Origin: Paenibacillus sp. FJAT-26967
Lineage (GTDB): Bacteria; Bacillota; Bacilli; Paenibacillales; NBRC-103111
Reading direction: 5' to 3'
DNA: 64,000 nt
Assembly: GCF_001541095.1 (NCBI RefSeq)
Contig: NZ_LMXH01000007.1
Location: 10,391 to 74,390 of the forward strand
This document shows positions 31,810 through 40,285 of this stretch, piece after piece. The notes beneath the pieces are model-generated. The model did no database searches. It saw only the letters and a list, made by a program, of their open reading frames with translations, and had not been told where the DNA came from. Numbering within the stretch: the first letter of the stretch is position 1; each line of letters opens with the position of its first letter. A program made the translations under genes and the position numbers.

Positions 31810-32793
31810 TTAGGAGGTTGCTGCAGAACTTTGTTCTTTGCGGGAAGAGTCCCACCACTGCGCAAACTGGCGTCCGATCTCTTTTTTGAGATCAAATTCG
31901 ATCCGGTCCGCCTTATCCACTGACTCCAAGAGGCCCGGTACAAGACCCGGATCCCCCTTAATCGACACTTTAGCTGCGATATACTGGATAGTATTGAAAG
32001 CCTGAACGAGATCACGGATTTGCTGAGCCCAGTATTCGTAGAGCTCCTCGGGATACCCGAGCGCGTCTCTGAAAACCATCAGCGCATAATCGTAGCTGTA
32101 CTTGCGGATAGCGAGAATATGAATCTGTTTGAGAGCGAGCATCAGCATAGCGAGTGTAGAGCCGCTTCGTCCACTGGCGATTTGAAGGATCGTTTCCCGG
32201 ATGCGGGACGTCAGCGGATTGATGTCCTCATGAAAACCGGCGTGAAAATACCGCTGGATCGTGCCGGCTGCAGGCGCTTGAATATTCAAAGCATCCACAT
32301 AAAATCCTCCGCCAAAAGGATTCTGTATAATCGCCTCAATCACGCGTTCTTTCCTTATATTTCCTTCCCACCGGAAGTCCGGGTCGAACATAAACCATTC
32401 TTCCGGATCGGAAGTCTCAGACAGTACGAGGTAGTGCGGAAACGGCTTCTGATAAAATTTGTTCTCCCGCTCCGGGAGCACAGACATATCAATCTGCACA
32501 ATCAGATGGCGGTGATCCGGCCGGTCCGCTATTAATTGAAGAAACATGTCCAGGTTCTGCTGCCTGGTCCGGCCGGGATCATACCATTCATGCACGCGAA
32601 GCCCGAAGAACTTCTCGTACCAGGACAGGAAATAATCATGCCGGTGCCCGTCGGCATAGTAGGTAATGGTCCCATCTTCTTTCACCGAGAACCCGGAATC
32701 CCAAATTCCGAAATAATAAGGCCGGTGATCGACCTTGCTGTTTCTTTTAATAATTTCGCATAAACAGCTCATCAGACAGTGAACTTTGATCAT
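31810..32793 (-). CDS. asbE: AsbE-like 3,4-dihydroxybenzoyl transferase (DUF6005)
   Basis: A 327-residue protein, close to the length of AsbE. It has an N-terminal Cys cluster (VHCLMSCLC, residues 4-12), then a segment FPHYLVLSETSDPEEWFMFDPD (in part) with a papain/C39-like His...Asp layout, and a helical C-terminus. In petrobactin synthesis AsbE moves 3,4-DHB from carrier AsbD to the primary amine of a polyamine or of its citryl conjugate. Its start overlaps the asbD stop by 4 bp. The amine acceptor here may be 1,3-diaminopropane rather than spermidine. Confidence 0.85.
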   Translation of the reverse strand: MIKVHCLMSCLCEIIKRNSKVDHRPYYFGIWDSGFSVKEDGTITYYADGHRHDYFLSWYEKFFGLRVHEWYDPGRTRQQNLDMFLQLIADRPDHRHLIVQIDMSVLPERENKFYQKPFPHYLVLSETSDPEEWFMFDPDFRWEGNIRKERVIEAIIQNPFGGGFYVDALNIQAPAAGTIQRYFHAGFHEDINPLTSRIRETILQIASGRSGSTLAMLMLALKQIHILAIRKYSYDYALMVFRDALGYPEELYEYWAQQIRDLVQAFNTIQYIAAKVSIKGDPGLVPGLLESVDKADRIEFDLKKEIGRQFAQWWDSSRKEQSSAATS

Positions 32794-33113
32794 ACGGTAC
32801 CGCCAGACGCGAGGGGGCTTAGCTGACCGATAAAATCGAGAAGAGACCCGATCGTCAGGAAAGCCTTCGGATCGATCTCATCTTCGGGAACCTGCAGGCC
32901 CAACTCGACCTCAATGTGGACCAGCAGTTGAAGAATCATAACCGAGTCAATCCGCAAATCTTCGCGGAGCCGGGTATCATCCGTAAGGTAAACTCCCCTG
33001 GGCACCTGCAGCTTTTCTGTAAAAAGAGCGTTCAGCTTCTCTCGCCGCACTTCCCGCAAAGATTCCATATCCCGCGGCGCCGCAGGTTCTGCTTGATCTT
33101 GCTTGCCGTTCAT
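32790..33113 (-). CDS. asbD: AsbD-like aryl carrier protein
   Basis: A 107-residue stand-alone carrier protein. The phosphopantetheine Ser lies in LRIDSVMILQLLVHIE (~54-69), and EDEIDPKAFLTIGSLLDFI matches helix III. It holds 3,4-dihydroxybenzoate loaded by AsbC. It overlaps asbC and asbE by 4 bp at each end, giving translational coupling. It differs clearly from the carrier protein of the hydrazine operon (LNSVDF). Confidence 0.9.
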   Translation of the reverse strand: MNGKQDQAEPAAPRDMESLREVRREKLNALFTEKLQVPRGVYLTDDTRLREDLRIDSVMILQLLVHIEVELGLQVPEDEIDPKAFLTIGSLLDFIGQLSPLASGGTV

Positions 33114-34420
33114 GACAAATCCCCCATTTCCAGTAATCTCCGGCTGATTTTGCCCCCGGTGTTCTTAGGAATTTCACTGACGATCCTTATCTCCGACGGC
33201 ACCTTGTAGGGAGGCAGCCACTGCATGCACCAGTCCATCACTTCCTGCGCGGCTACAGCGGGCTCGGCTACGATCTGAGCCTTGACGGTTTCTCCCATAA
33301 CGGGATGCTGTCCTCTGTAGACAACCGATTCTCTGATTCCCGTACATCTGGAGAGGACATCTTCCACCTCCATAGGGAACACTTTTAGTCCCGAGACGTT
33401 AATGACATCATCCATACGGGAGACGACCCGCAGATTCCCTTGCTCACTGAGATATCCGATATCTCCCGTGGAAATCTTACGGCTGTTCGTCGTCACCAGC
33501 AGCTCGGACGGATGGGCCTCATCCTGACTTACAGCCACCTGCAAATGCCCGAGCGGCTTCCCCATGTCCGCATTCGTTTCCATCTGATTGGAGATGGAGA
33601 TACATCCGGCTTCGGAGCAGCCGTACTGCTGCATCATAACAGGCACCACAGGACGCAGCTTGTCGTAGAGACTGCCTGGCATAGGCGCGCCGGAGCTCAT
33701 GATTTTATGGAAAGGAACAGATTCGCCCGGAAAAGAAGACAAGATGTGAAGCAGCGGCGGAACCCCGTACACGAGATGTTTGGGCGTATCCCGGATCAGG
33801 TTCAGTGCGAACTTAGGATTGCGGTTCGTCACAATAACCGGACTGGCTCCTCTGCGAAGTGAAGCCAATACTCCGCACAGCAGCCCGTACGAGTGAGTGA
33901 CCGACGGAAGCACAATCGGCACTTCCGATTCATCGGTTTCCAGTGCTTCGTTGTAGGCTGCCAGCTCTATATCAATCTCCTGCCAGGTCCGCCGGATAAG
34001 CTTGGCGCTGCCGGTCGTACCCGAGCTGAACTGTAACAAGGACGGCTCATTGCCGGAGCTTGTGCCATACGCCGGGGGAAGCTCATGCTCCAAGCCCGCA
34101 GCAAGAGTATCTTCCGGCTTGGCATACCGGTCCTGACCGGCGGAAATCCAATTCTCGGGATTCTGGTACACGAGCCCGCTGCATCCCGCTTGTCCGGCTT
34201 GGTGCAGGGCTGTCTCCAGCGGTGTATCGCCATGAATCAGCAGCACGGAGCCGCCTTGCCCCCGTACCAGCAGAACAAGCCGGACAACATCGACCGGATC
34301 GGATAAGCACAGCGCAATCCTCCGGCCTTCGATCCTGCGGAAATGCGCCATCCGCTCGTAAGTGAGCAGACGGTTGCTAAACTCGGCCGCATCTATCTGG
34401 GTGCGGTTAACGGCTAACAT
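33110..34420 (-). CDS. asbC: AsbC-like 3,4-dihydroxybenzoate-AMP ligase
   Basis: A 436-residue AMP-forming acyl-CoA/aryl ligase. The P-loop is LLQFSSGTTGSAKLIRRT (~129-146), then QYGCSEAG (A5), ISTGDIGYL (A7), SRMDDVINVSGLKVFPMEVE (A8 hinge) and a C-terminal Lys in NTGGKISRR (A10). It is shorter than benzoate-CoA ligases and close to AsbC, which activates 3,4-DHB (not 2,3-DHB) and loads AsbD. AAGGAGGG precedes the ATG; the stop overlaps asbD. Confidence 0.87.
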   Translation of the reverse strand: MLAVNRTQIDAAEFSNRLLTYERMAHFRRIEGRRIALCLSDPVDVVRLVLLVRGQGGSVLLIHGDTPLETALHQAGQAGCSGLVYQNPENWISAGQDRYAKPEDTLAAGLEHELPPAYGTSSGNEPSLLQFSSGTTGSAKLIRRTWQEIDIELAAYNEALETDESEVPIVLPSVTHSYGLLCGVLASLRRGASPVIVTNRNPKFALNLIRDTPKHLVYGVPPLLHILSSFPGESVPFHKIMSSGAPMPGSLYDKLRPVVPVMMQQYGCSEAGCISISNQMETNADMGKPLGHLQVAVSQDEAHPSELLVTTNSRKISTGDIGYLSEQGNLRVVSRMDDVINVSGLKVFPMEVEDVLSRCTGIRESVVYRGQHPVMGETVKAQIVAEPAVAAQEVMDWCMQWLPPYKVPSEIRIVSEIPKNTGGKISRRLLEMGDLS

Positions 34421-34441
34421 ATAACTTTCCCTCCTTGGTTA

Positions 34442-36364
34442 TCAGGCCTGGCCTGACTTCTCCAGCTGCCGGGTTACCGCGAACAGCGGATTGGGCACCT
34501 CATGCGTAAGTGAATCCCGCTGAGGATACAAGCGGCGCTTGGTAAGCTGCTCCACCCGGCAGGTCGGCACGAACAGATCCGCCTGCCTGTAACGCTCCGC
34601 GAGCTGCGGGAACCTGCGCTCATATTCGCCCAGCACCTGCGCGGCCAGTTCCCAGAAACGGGTTTCCTCATATCCGCACCGGTCTGCCAGCAGGAGCGCC
34701 AATTCGCCGAGATTGATGAAGAACAGAGCGCCGAGCGTCAGGCTCCGGACGGATGCGACATCCGCCATTTCGAAATAGGTTCCGAGGGGAGCACCCTCAT
34801 AAATTTCATGCGCCTGCGTAAAATCAGGGCATTTCTCCGGCTGCGCCAAGTACTCCCGGCAGAAAAGGACATCCTCGTGAAAATCCTTAAGCGCAACCCT
34901 CACGGGCATCCCGTCCCGGTGAACGAGCACCATGTTCTGTGCATGCGTTTCGAGCGAAACGCCATGCGCGACTAGCAGATGAACAATGGGCAGAACAGAG
35001 GTTTCAAACAGTCTTCTCAGCCAGCTCTCAATCCCTATAGACTGAAGCCATGGCAAAATGTACGGCGTACCGTCCAGTTCCAGTGCGCACAGCGCATTGA
35101 ACGGAACAGCCTCTTCTCCTTTTTCCAGGTGCCGGTGAATGCTCTCCCTCCAGATGCAGCCGAGTGATCCGGCAGCCCCCTCAGCCCTCGGATCATCCGC
35201 TGCTGGCGGGTCATAAGAGATCCCCGCGAACTCACGCAGCAAGATGAGCTTCGCCTCGTTCTTCAAATAATCGTCGCCCTCCACCAGCCCGTTCAGCCAG
35301 TCGGACACCATCGGCGCTGTCGTAACGAAATGAGGCGGCAGATGGCGGGAGCTGGAAGTGTTCAACAGATTCATAGCCAGCTTCAGGGAGGCTTTAGCGA
35401 TCCTGCTCCGGTTGGCCATCGTGCGGATGGATTGCTGCGGCAAATACTCGTCCGGTGATTCACCGAGCAGGATCATCCGCCTGTCCCGCAGATGCGCCAT
35501 GTACGCCGGCGCGATTTTCTTCTTCCACTGCCACGGATGCACCGGCACGAAGTGGTAGTGCCGGGGATCGCATCCGGCAGCCCGGACTGCGGCATTGAGC
35601 CTTGCCAGCTCCGCTTCGCCCAGTTCGGCAGCCAGCAGGCCGCCGAAGTCCGATCCGGAGCTGATGGCCGCCCGGGTATTCTCCCGGCTCACGGCCACCC
35701 ACAGCAGCCGGAGGGGCTTCTTGTACTCCGGCCCGTAAGCCATATGATCGGCATAGTCAAAGCCGATCCTGGACTTGTAGCTCGGGTGATAGGGATGTCC
35801 GTCCGTCAGCCCGCTTTCGAGCGCGTCGTAGCCCTTCCCTTGGAGGCTGCCGTGTTCCGCGCTCTGCACACTGTTTTGTGTACCGCTTTGTGCATTGTTA
35901 TTCGCGTTTTGTACACCGCTATTCGCTCGCTCATACTGGCTCAGCGTGTCCTTCAGCACCGTTTCTTCCAGTTCTTCAATGAAAGCTTCCAGTTTCTGTT
36001 CATCCGGTTCCATACCGCTGGATGAACGATCAGGTTTGACGACTTCGCGCATAAAAAGAGCTACGGAAGACGCCTCTCCCCTGCCTTCCGCGGATTGCCG
36101 GATCACCGGCGCCTCGGTCAGACGAATGCGCCCAAACGACAAGCGCCGTTTGCCACAGCAAGTATAGAAGCAGGGGCGGCCCCGTGAATCGGTGCCCCGC
36201 AGAGTATATAAAGTAACGTCCCCCTTCTGCTGCGTCTGGGCTTCTATCACTTCCTCGTACAGCAGAGATTCAATCAATTGCCGGAACACTCTGCTTAGAA
36301 CCTGCGCATATTGCGGGGAGGCGATAGCCTCGCTGACCCGCATGTCCTGCGATATCCGGTTCAT
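34442..36364 (-). CDS. IucA/IucC-family NIS synthetase no. 2 (RhbF/AsbB position)
   Basis: A 640-residue siderophore synthetase. ATG 36364 has better spacing from GGGAGG than the ATG two codons earlier. ATP- and citrate-binding segments are visible: HFVPVHPWQWKKKIAP, QQSIRTMANRSR, LKLAMNLLNTSSSRHLPPH, SLETHAQNMVLV and VALKDFHEDVLF. These resemble the IucC/RhbF/AsbB class that adds the second amine to a citrate mono-amide. An Asn/Gln/Ser-rich insert (~152-175, with NANNNAQSGTQNSVQSAEHG) interrupts the N-terminal region. It stands directly before asbC, so it is the best candidate to attach the catechol-bearing arm. Confidence 0.87.
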   Translation of the reverse strand: MNRISQDMRVSEAIASPQYAQVLSRVFRQLIESLLYEEVIEAQTQQKGDVTLYTLRGTDSRGRPCFYTCCGKRRLSFGRIRLTEAPVIRQSAEGRGEASSVALFMREVVKPDRSSSGMEPDEQKLEAFIEELEETVLKDTLSQYERANSGVQNANNNAQSGTQNSVQSAEHGSLQGKGYDALESGLTDGHPYHPSYKSRIGFDYADHMAYGPEYKKPLRLLWVAVSRENTRAAISSGSDFGGLLAAELGEAELARLNAAVRAAGCDPRHYHFVPVHPWQWKKKIAPAYMAHLRDRRMILLGESPDEYLPQQSIRTMANRSRIAKASLKLAMNLLNTSSSRHLPPHFVTTAPMVSDWLNGLVEGDDYLKNEAKLILLREFAGISYDPPAADDPRAEGAAGSLGCIWRESIHRHLEKGEEAVPFNALCALELDGTPYILPWLQSIGIESWLRRLFETSVLPIVHLLVAHGVSLETHAQNMVLVHRDGMPVRVALKDFHEDVLFCREYLAQPEKCPDFTQAHEIYEGAPLGTYFEMADVASVRSLTLGALFFINLGELALLLADRCGYEETRFWELAAQVLGEYERRFPQLAERYRQADLFVPTCRVEQLTKRRLYPQRDSLTHEVPNPLFAVTRQLEKSGQA

Positions 36365-36629
36365 CCTCATCCCTCCCTTTTATCCCCATTTTGTCGGGTT
36401 TCTCCTTGCAGCGGGCTTCCTGCTCCCATCAGCAGCCGCTTTAACCTTGTTGCCCTGCTTCGAACATCGAACATAATGAAGGCTGTATCCTAAGGGAACC
36501 TCGAGCCGCAAGTGTCAACTTTAACTGTCCTTGCACTATCTACGCAGGCAGGCTGCCTGTAAGACAGCTACCAGCTTCCCTGTGGCATCTTCCGGCAACC
36601 TCCGTACAGTTATCGCGGATATCCCGTCC
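36365..36629. other. 265-bp gap inside the siderophore operon
   Basis: No gene. On the minus strand there is a TTGACA at about 36520 but no well-spaced -10 box and no Fur box, so whether the synthetase-asbCDEF part has its own promoter is undecided. Confidence 0.5.
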
Positions 36630-37997
36630 CTAGCAGTAAATCTCACTTTCCGGATGCGGCGTGCTCTTGCCGGCTCTTGAAGCTCTGCTCCTCACAAAAA
36701 TAATGAAGAGCAGCAGATTCACCATACACAGAAGAGCTGCCGCAACAAGCGGTGCCGTTAAGCTTATTTCACGGGCCAGCGAGGATGCGAGCAGCGGAGA
36801 CAGCAGTTCGCCCACATTCTGGAACGATACGATCACGCTAAAATGAAGAGACAGGCTGCTTCCGCTGCTGCGGTCGAACAGCATGACGTCCAGTACAGCC
36901 ATCGTTAAGGCCAGGAACAGCCCGTACAGCATGCGCCCGATAATCATCACCACCAAACTGTCTGCCGCCGCCTGCAAGAGTAAACCGATCGACATGATGG
37001 CAATACCGGCCGTATAAACGGCCGTTGACCGCTCCGGCACGCAAAGTCTCCGGATAAGAGGCATCGCCGCCACCGCCATCGCGCTCGGGATCAGGAACAA
37101 AAGGCTCCCCATCTCTGTCCCGGTACCGAACCTGGCTTCTGCCAGCGGGGTAAAGAACGGCCGGATCAAGTTGTTCGCCAGCGCCAGCGTGCAGAATACA
37201 ATCCCAATAGCCAGAAGGAAGCCATACCTCTTCACAATACTCGGAGCTGAAGCTGTGCCGTTCAGGCTTGCCGGCTGCTTCCCTGCCGGCTCCTGCCGAT
37301 TACCCACTTCAGTTCCTTGCGCTTCTGCCGCATGCACCCGCTTCGATGCTTCCGCTGTCCGGGCGTCACCCGTCACTGCGGGCTCCGCTTTGTCTGCGGC
37401 CTGGCCCGCATACCCCCGCAGCACCCACACGCAGAGCGCAAGCTGTACGGCGTCAGCAGCAGCTGCCCCGTAGAACAAAGTAAGGGGCTGCTCCATGCCC
37501 AGCATTTTGGCACCGACCAGTGTAGACACAATAATGGCGGTATGATGAACCGCATGAAACTTCCCGGCAGTCGCCGCGTTTTTGCGTCCCTCGGATAACT
37601 CGATCATGAGCGGATAGATGAGCATGTAACTGCTTTTGAACAATAGAAGCAGAACCGTTATGGCAAGGAATTCGGCAGCGGTACCGGCCGTTGCCATCAG
37701 TGCCGTACACACGGCTGTTCCCGCCTGTCCGGCTGCCAGCAGATGCTTGGCCTCAAACCTTTTGGATAACAAACCCCACAACGGGGAAATAAGTACGACG
37801 GTAAGTCGGCACACGAAAATATAGACGCCGGTAAATGCGTAATCTTCGACGCCGAACACTTTGCTGAAAAACTGAGGATAAAAAGGCGACAGCAGCACTT
37901 CCGTAAACAAACCGAGAAACACACAACCCAGAAGTACAGTCTGGGCCAGCTGAGCCCGGGGGGAGCCGGCTCTAAAGCCTGCGGGCTTCGTTCTCAT
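36630..37997 (-). CDS. MFS transporter, probable siderophore exporter
   Basis: A 455-residue protein with twelve predicted membrane segments in two blocks of six. The central cytoplasmic loop (~195-255) is expanded by an Ala/Glu/Gln-rich stretch (ADKAEPAVTGDARTAEASKR and onward) before SIVKRYGFLLAIG. Loop 2-3 has PLWGLLSKRFEAK, an MFS signature variant. Its ATG overlaps the stop of the N-hydroxylase by 4 bp. By position within the biosynthetic operon it is likely to export the finished siderophore; an importer role like RhtX is the alternative. Confidence 0.8.
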   Translation of the reverse strand: MRTKPAGFRAGSPRAQLAQTVLLGCVFLGLFTEVLLSPFYPQFFSKVFGVEDYAFTGVYIFVCRLTVVLISPLWGLLSKRFEAKHLLAAGQAGTAVCTALMATAGTAAEFLAITVLLLLFKSSYMLIYPLMIELSEGRKNAATAGKFHAVHHTAIIVSTLVGAKMLGMEQPLTLFYGAAAADAVQLALCVWVLRGYAGQAADKAEPAVTGDARTAEASKRVHAAEAQGTEVGNRQEPAGKQPASLNGTASAPSIVKRYGFLLAIGIVFCTLALANNLIRPFFTPLAEARFGTGTEMGSLLFLIPSAMAVAAMPLIRRLCVPERSTAVYTAGIAIMSIGLLLQAAADSLVVMIIGRMLYGLFLALTMAVLDVMLFDRSSGSSLSLHFSVIVSFQNVGELLSPLLASSLAREISLTAPLVAAALLCMVNLLLFIIFVRSRASRAGKSTPHPESEIYC

Positions 37998-39415
37998 CGA
38001 ATCCCGAATTGCTGGAAAACGTTGCGTTCACGAACGGGATACACCGTTTCGCCCGCAAGCGAGTTAATAATAACGCTGTTCCGATGGGCTCCCAGACCCA
38101 AATCCGGCGCCCCGACTCCATGCGTATGAAGCTCCCCGTTCTGAATATAAATCGAATTGGCCAGCTCTTCCTTCAAGACAAGCTTGTAATCGCCTCCTAC
38201 TTCATAGCGTCCGGCTGAATCCCAGCGGATCAAATCCTGCAACGATCCTAAGCAGCCGGGTACCGTATGCGTGTAGCCTGTCGCCATAATCACTACATCA
38301 CTGTCATGCGTAAAATGCTCATCCTGGATCAAATGCCTGCAGGTCAGTCTGACTTGCTCGCTGTGCTCCCCGGACACCGGTTTGATATTGCGTACCTCCG
38401 TGGACGCAAGCAGTCTTACGGCAAGCTCCTTCCCGCCGACGCTCGCCTCGTACAGCGCCTCATAGATGTCCGCGATCGTAGCGGCACTAATTCCCTTGTA
38501 CAGCAGTGCCTGTCCTTCCCGGATCTCGTCCTTGACGGCCTGCGGAAGCTGATAGAAATAATTCGTATAATCCGGGGAGAAGTGCTCCAGACCGAGCTTG
38601 GAATATTCCATCGGGAAAAATCCGGCAGACCGCGTAAACCAGTCGAGCCGGTAACCGCAGGCTTCCTGCTCTTGGAGCAGCCGTAAGAATACCTCTCCCG
38701 CGCTCTGCCCGGAACCGATGACCGTCACCGACTTGGCCCTGCGGCACTGCTCCAGCTTATTCATGAAATCGGCCGAATGAAACACACTCTCCCCCAAATG
38801 CGTGCGGAACCGCTCCCCAACCGAGGGCACACTTCCTACCCCGAGAGCCAGATTGCGGGTCCGGTAAGTCCTCGTTTCATTAGAAGCCGCATCGTACACG
38901 TCTACCTCGAACACGCTCTCACTGCCCGACGAATCCAGCCGGACATCCCGCGCCTCCATACCGAATTGGCAGGAAGGCAGCTTCCCGGCAGCCCAGCGGC
39001 AATATTCGTTGTATTCGCGTCTTGGGATATGGAACTTCTCCAGGAAGTAAAAGGCATACAGCCTCCCCTGCTCGTGCAAATAATTTAAAAAACTGAGCGG
39101 ATTCGTCGGGTCCGCCATCGTAACCAAATCCGCGAAAAAAGGCACTTGCAGTGTCGTTCCTTCAATCAGCATTCCTGCGTGCCAGTCAAAACGGGACTTT
39201 TGATCAACAAAAAGAGACTGGATGTGGGGTGTTTTCTGCAGCAGAGCCGCCAGCCCCAGATTAAAAGGACCGATCCCTATGCCAAGCACATCATAAAGGA
39301 TGGATTCCGGCGATCTAGCTGTTCCCTCAGCCTGGGCATGCAGCCGGATTTCCTTGTCGGCCCCCGCCGTTCTCAACATCTGGCCTTGCACTTCTTCCTT
39401 CCGTTCGCTTCGCAT
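37994..39415 (-). CDS. Diaminopropane/lysine N-monooxygenase (RhbE/IucD-like)
   Basis: A 473-residue flavin N-hydroxylase. ATG 39415 follows AAGGAG at 7 nt and is preferred to the ATG 11 codons upstream. The FAD motif is GIGIGPFNLGLAALL (~55-69), the NADPH motif VTVIGSGQSAGEVFLRL (~240-256) and the C-terminal ATGYTHTVPG (~400). In rhizobactin/schizokinen pathways RhbE hydroxylates the free amine of 1,3-diaminopropane before acylation. The preceding 140-bp gap carries a Fur-box-like sequence. It is distinct from the N-hydroxylase of the hydrazine operon. Confidence 0.88.
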   Translation of the reverse strand: MRSERKEEVQGQMLRTAGADKEIRLHAQAEGTARSPESILYDVLGIGIGPFNLGLAALLQKTPHIQSLFVDQKSRFDWHAGMLIEGTTLQVPFFADLVTMADPTNPLSFLNYLHEQGRLYAFYFLEKFHIPRREYNEYCRWAAGKLPSCQFGMEARDVRLDSSGSESVFEVDVYDAASNETRTYRTRNLALGVGSVPSVGERFRTHLGESVFHSADFMNKLEQCRRAKSVTVIGSGQSAGEVFLRLLQEQEACGYRLDWFTRSAGFFPMEYSKLGLEHFSPDYTNYFYQLPQAVKDEIREGQALLYKGISAATIADIYEALYEASVGGKELAVRLLASTEVRNIKPVSGEHSEQVRLTCRHLIQDEHFTHDSDVVIMATGYTHTVPGCLGSLQDLIRWDSAGRYEVGGDYKLVLKEELANSIYIQNGELHTHGVGAPDLGLGAHRNSVIINSLAGETVYPVRERNVFQQFGIR

Positions 39416-39450
39416 TTCATATCTCCTTACCTTCCGTCTTTCTCTCATAT

Positions 39451-39469
39451 GAGAATGATTTCATTGGCT
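39451..39469 (-). promoter_or_regulatory. Weak Fur-box-like site upstream of the N-hydroxylase
   Basis: GAGAATGATTTCATTGGCT resembles half to two-thirds of the Fur consensus GATAATGATTATCATTATC. It lies just upstream of the chosen start and could mark an internal promoter. Confidence 0.3.
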
Positions 39470-39556
39470 GTCCAGTCCGCTGCGGACAGGGTCCAGGCCT
39501 CTTTGTGTAGAGAACAAACGAGTCCGGATGAAGCACTGGATGACACAACCCCGCTG

Positions 39557-40285
39557 TCAATTGCCCCAGCGTTCATACCCGCCATCTTCTCCGAACCAAG
39601 GTGTGAACACCTTGATATCAGGGAGCTGTCCCCACTGCTGCTTCCATTTTGCGCTGAAAATCTCCCGCTTCAGGAACATCAGCGCGCCTTTTTTATCGGG
39701 AAGCGTAACTTCTTTTTGGAATACAAAACCGCATTTCTCGAAAATATGAATCATTTTGCCGTTCCGGATATCAGGCTCCGCAATAATTTTCAGCGTATCC
39801 GCATGACGAAACAGGAAGGCAACCATCGCTTGGAGAAGCGGGAGGGCGTAGCCTTTACCCGTGTATTCAGGCGGGCCGATCAGCAAATGAACGCCTTGAT
39901 CCGCCGGATGAGCCTCATAGTGCCGGCCAATCACATCGCTGCGCGTCCAGTAAGCTTCGAAGTAGCTCACGGGAATCCCGTCCAGCAGCCCCAGATAGAG
40001 CGTCTGGTGCGTATCGGCAAGGAAACTCCGCAAATGGGCGTGGTACTGATCCCGGCTTACATTCAAATTCCAGTAAGGAATAACATGGGCTTGCTGCTGC
40101 CAGTTGTGCAGAAGCTCAACATCCTGCTCCAGTGAAACCGGACGGAACGAAATCGTCTTGTTCAAGCCGGGATGAAAGAGCTGGAAGGCGCAGGCCCCCT
40201 CTTCGGCTGCAGATCCGTTAGAACCAGCAGCAGCTTGCTCCCCGCTACCGTTGTCCGAGCTCAGCGAATACCTGCTTGCCGTCAT
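39557..40285 (-). CDS. Hydroxylamine N-acetyltransferase (RhbD/IucB-like)
   Basis: A GNAT-like acyltransferase of about 242 residues from ATG 40285; an ATG 7 codons earlier is possible. After a low-complexity N-terminus (SDNGSGEQAAAGSNGSAAEE), the IucB-type domain shows FRPVSLEQDVELLHNW, SYFEAYW, DQGVHLLIGPPEYTGKGYA (in part) and a terminal FIFEKCGF-like strand (IHIFEKCGF). It transfers an acyl group to the N-hydroxyl amine, giving the hydroxamate. The gene overlaps the end of the upstream synthetase gene by about 40 bp. Confidence 0.85.
   Translation of the reverse strand: MTASRYSLSSDNGSGEQAAAGSNGSAAEEGACAFQLFHPGLNKTISFRPVSLEQDVELLHNWQQQAHVIPYWNLNVSRDQYHAHLRSFLADTHQTLYLGLLDGIPVSYFEAYWTRSDVIGRHYEAHPADQGVHLLIGPPEYTGKGYALPLLQAMVAFLFRHADTLKIIAEPDIRNGKMIHIFEKCGFVFQKEVTLPDKKGALMFLKREIFSAKWKQQWGQLPDIKVFTPWFGEDGGYERWGN

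Noticed and set aside
30915-36364. Ordinary petrobactin cluster
   Set aside because: Complete rhb-type aminotransferase, decarboxylase, N-hydroxylase and acetyltransferase genes lie in the same operon, and the synthetases fit IucA/RhbC and IucC/RhbF positions.
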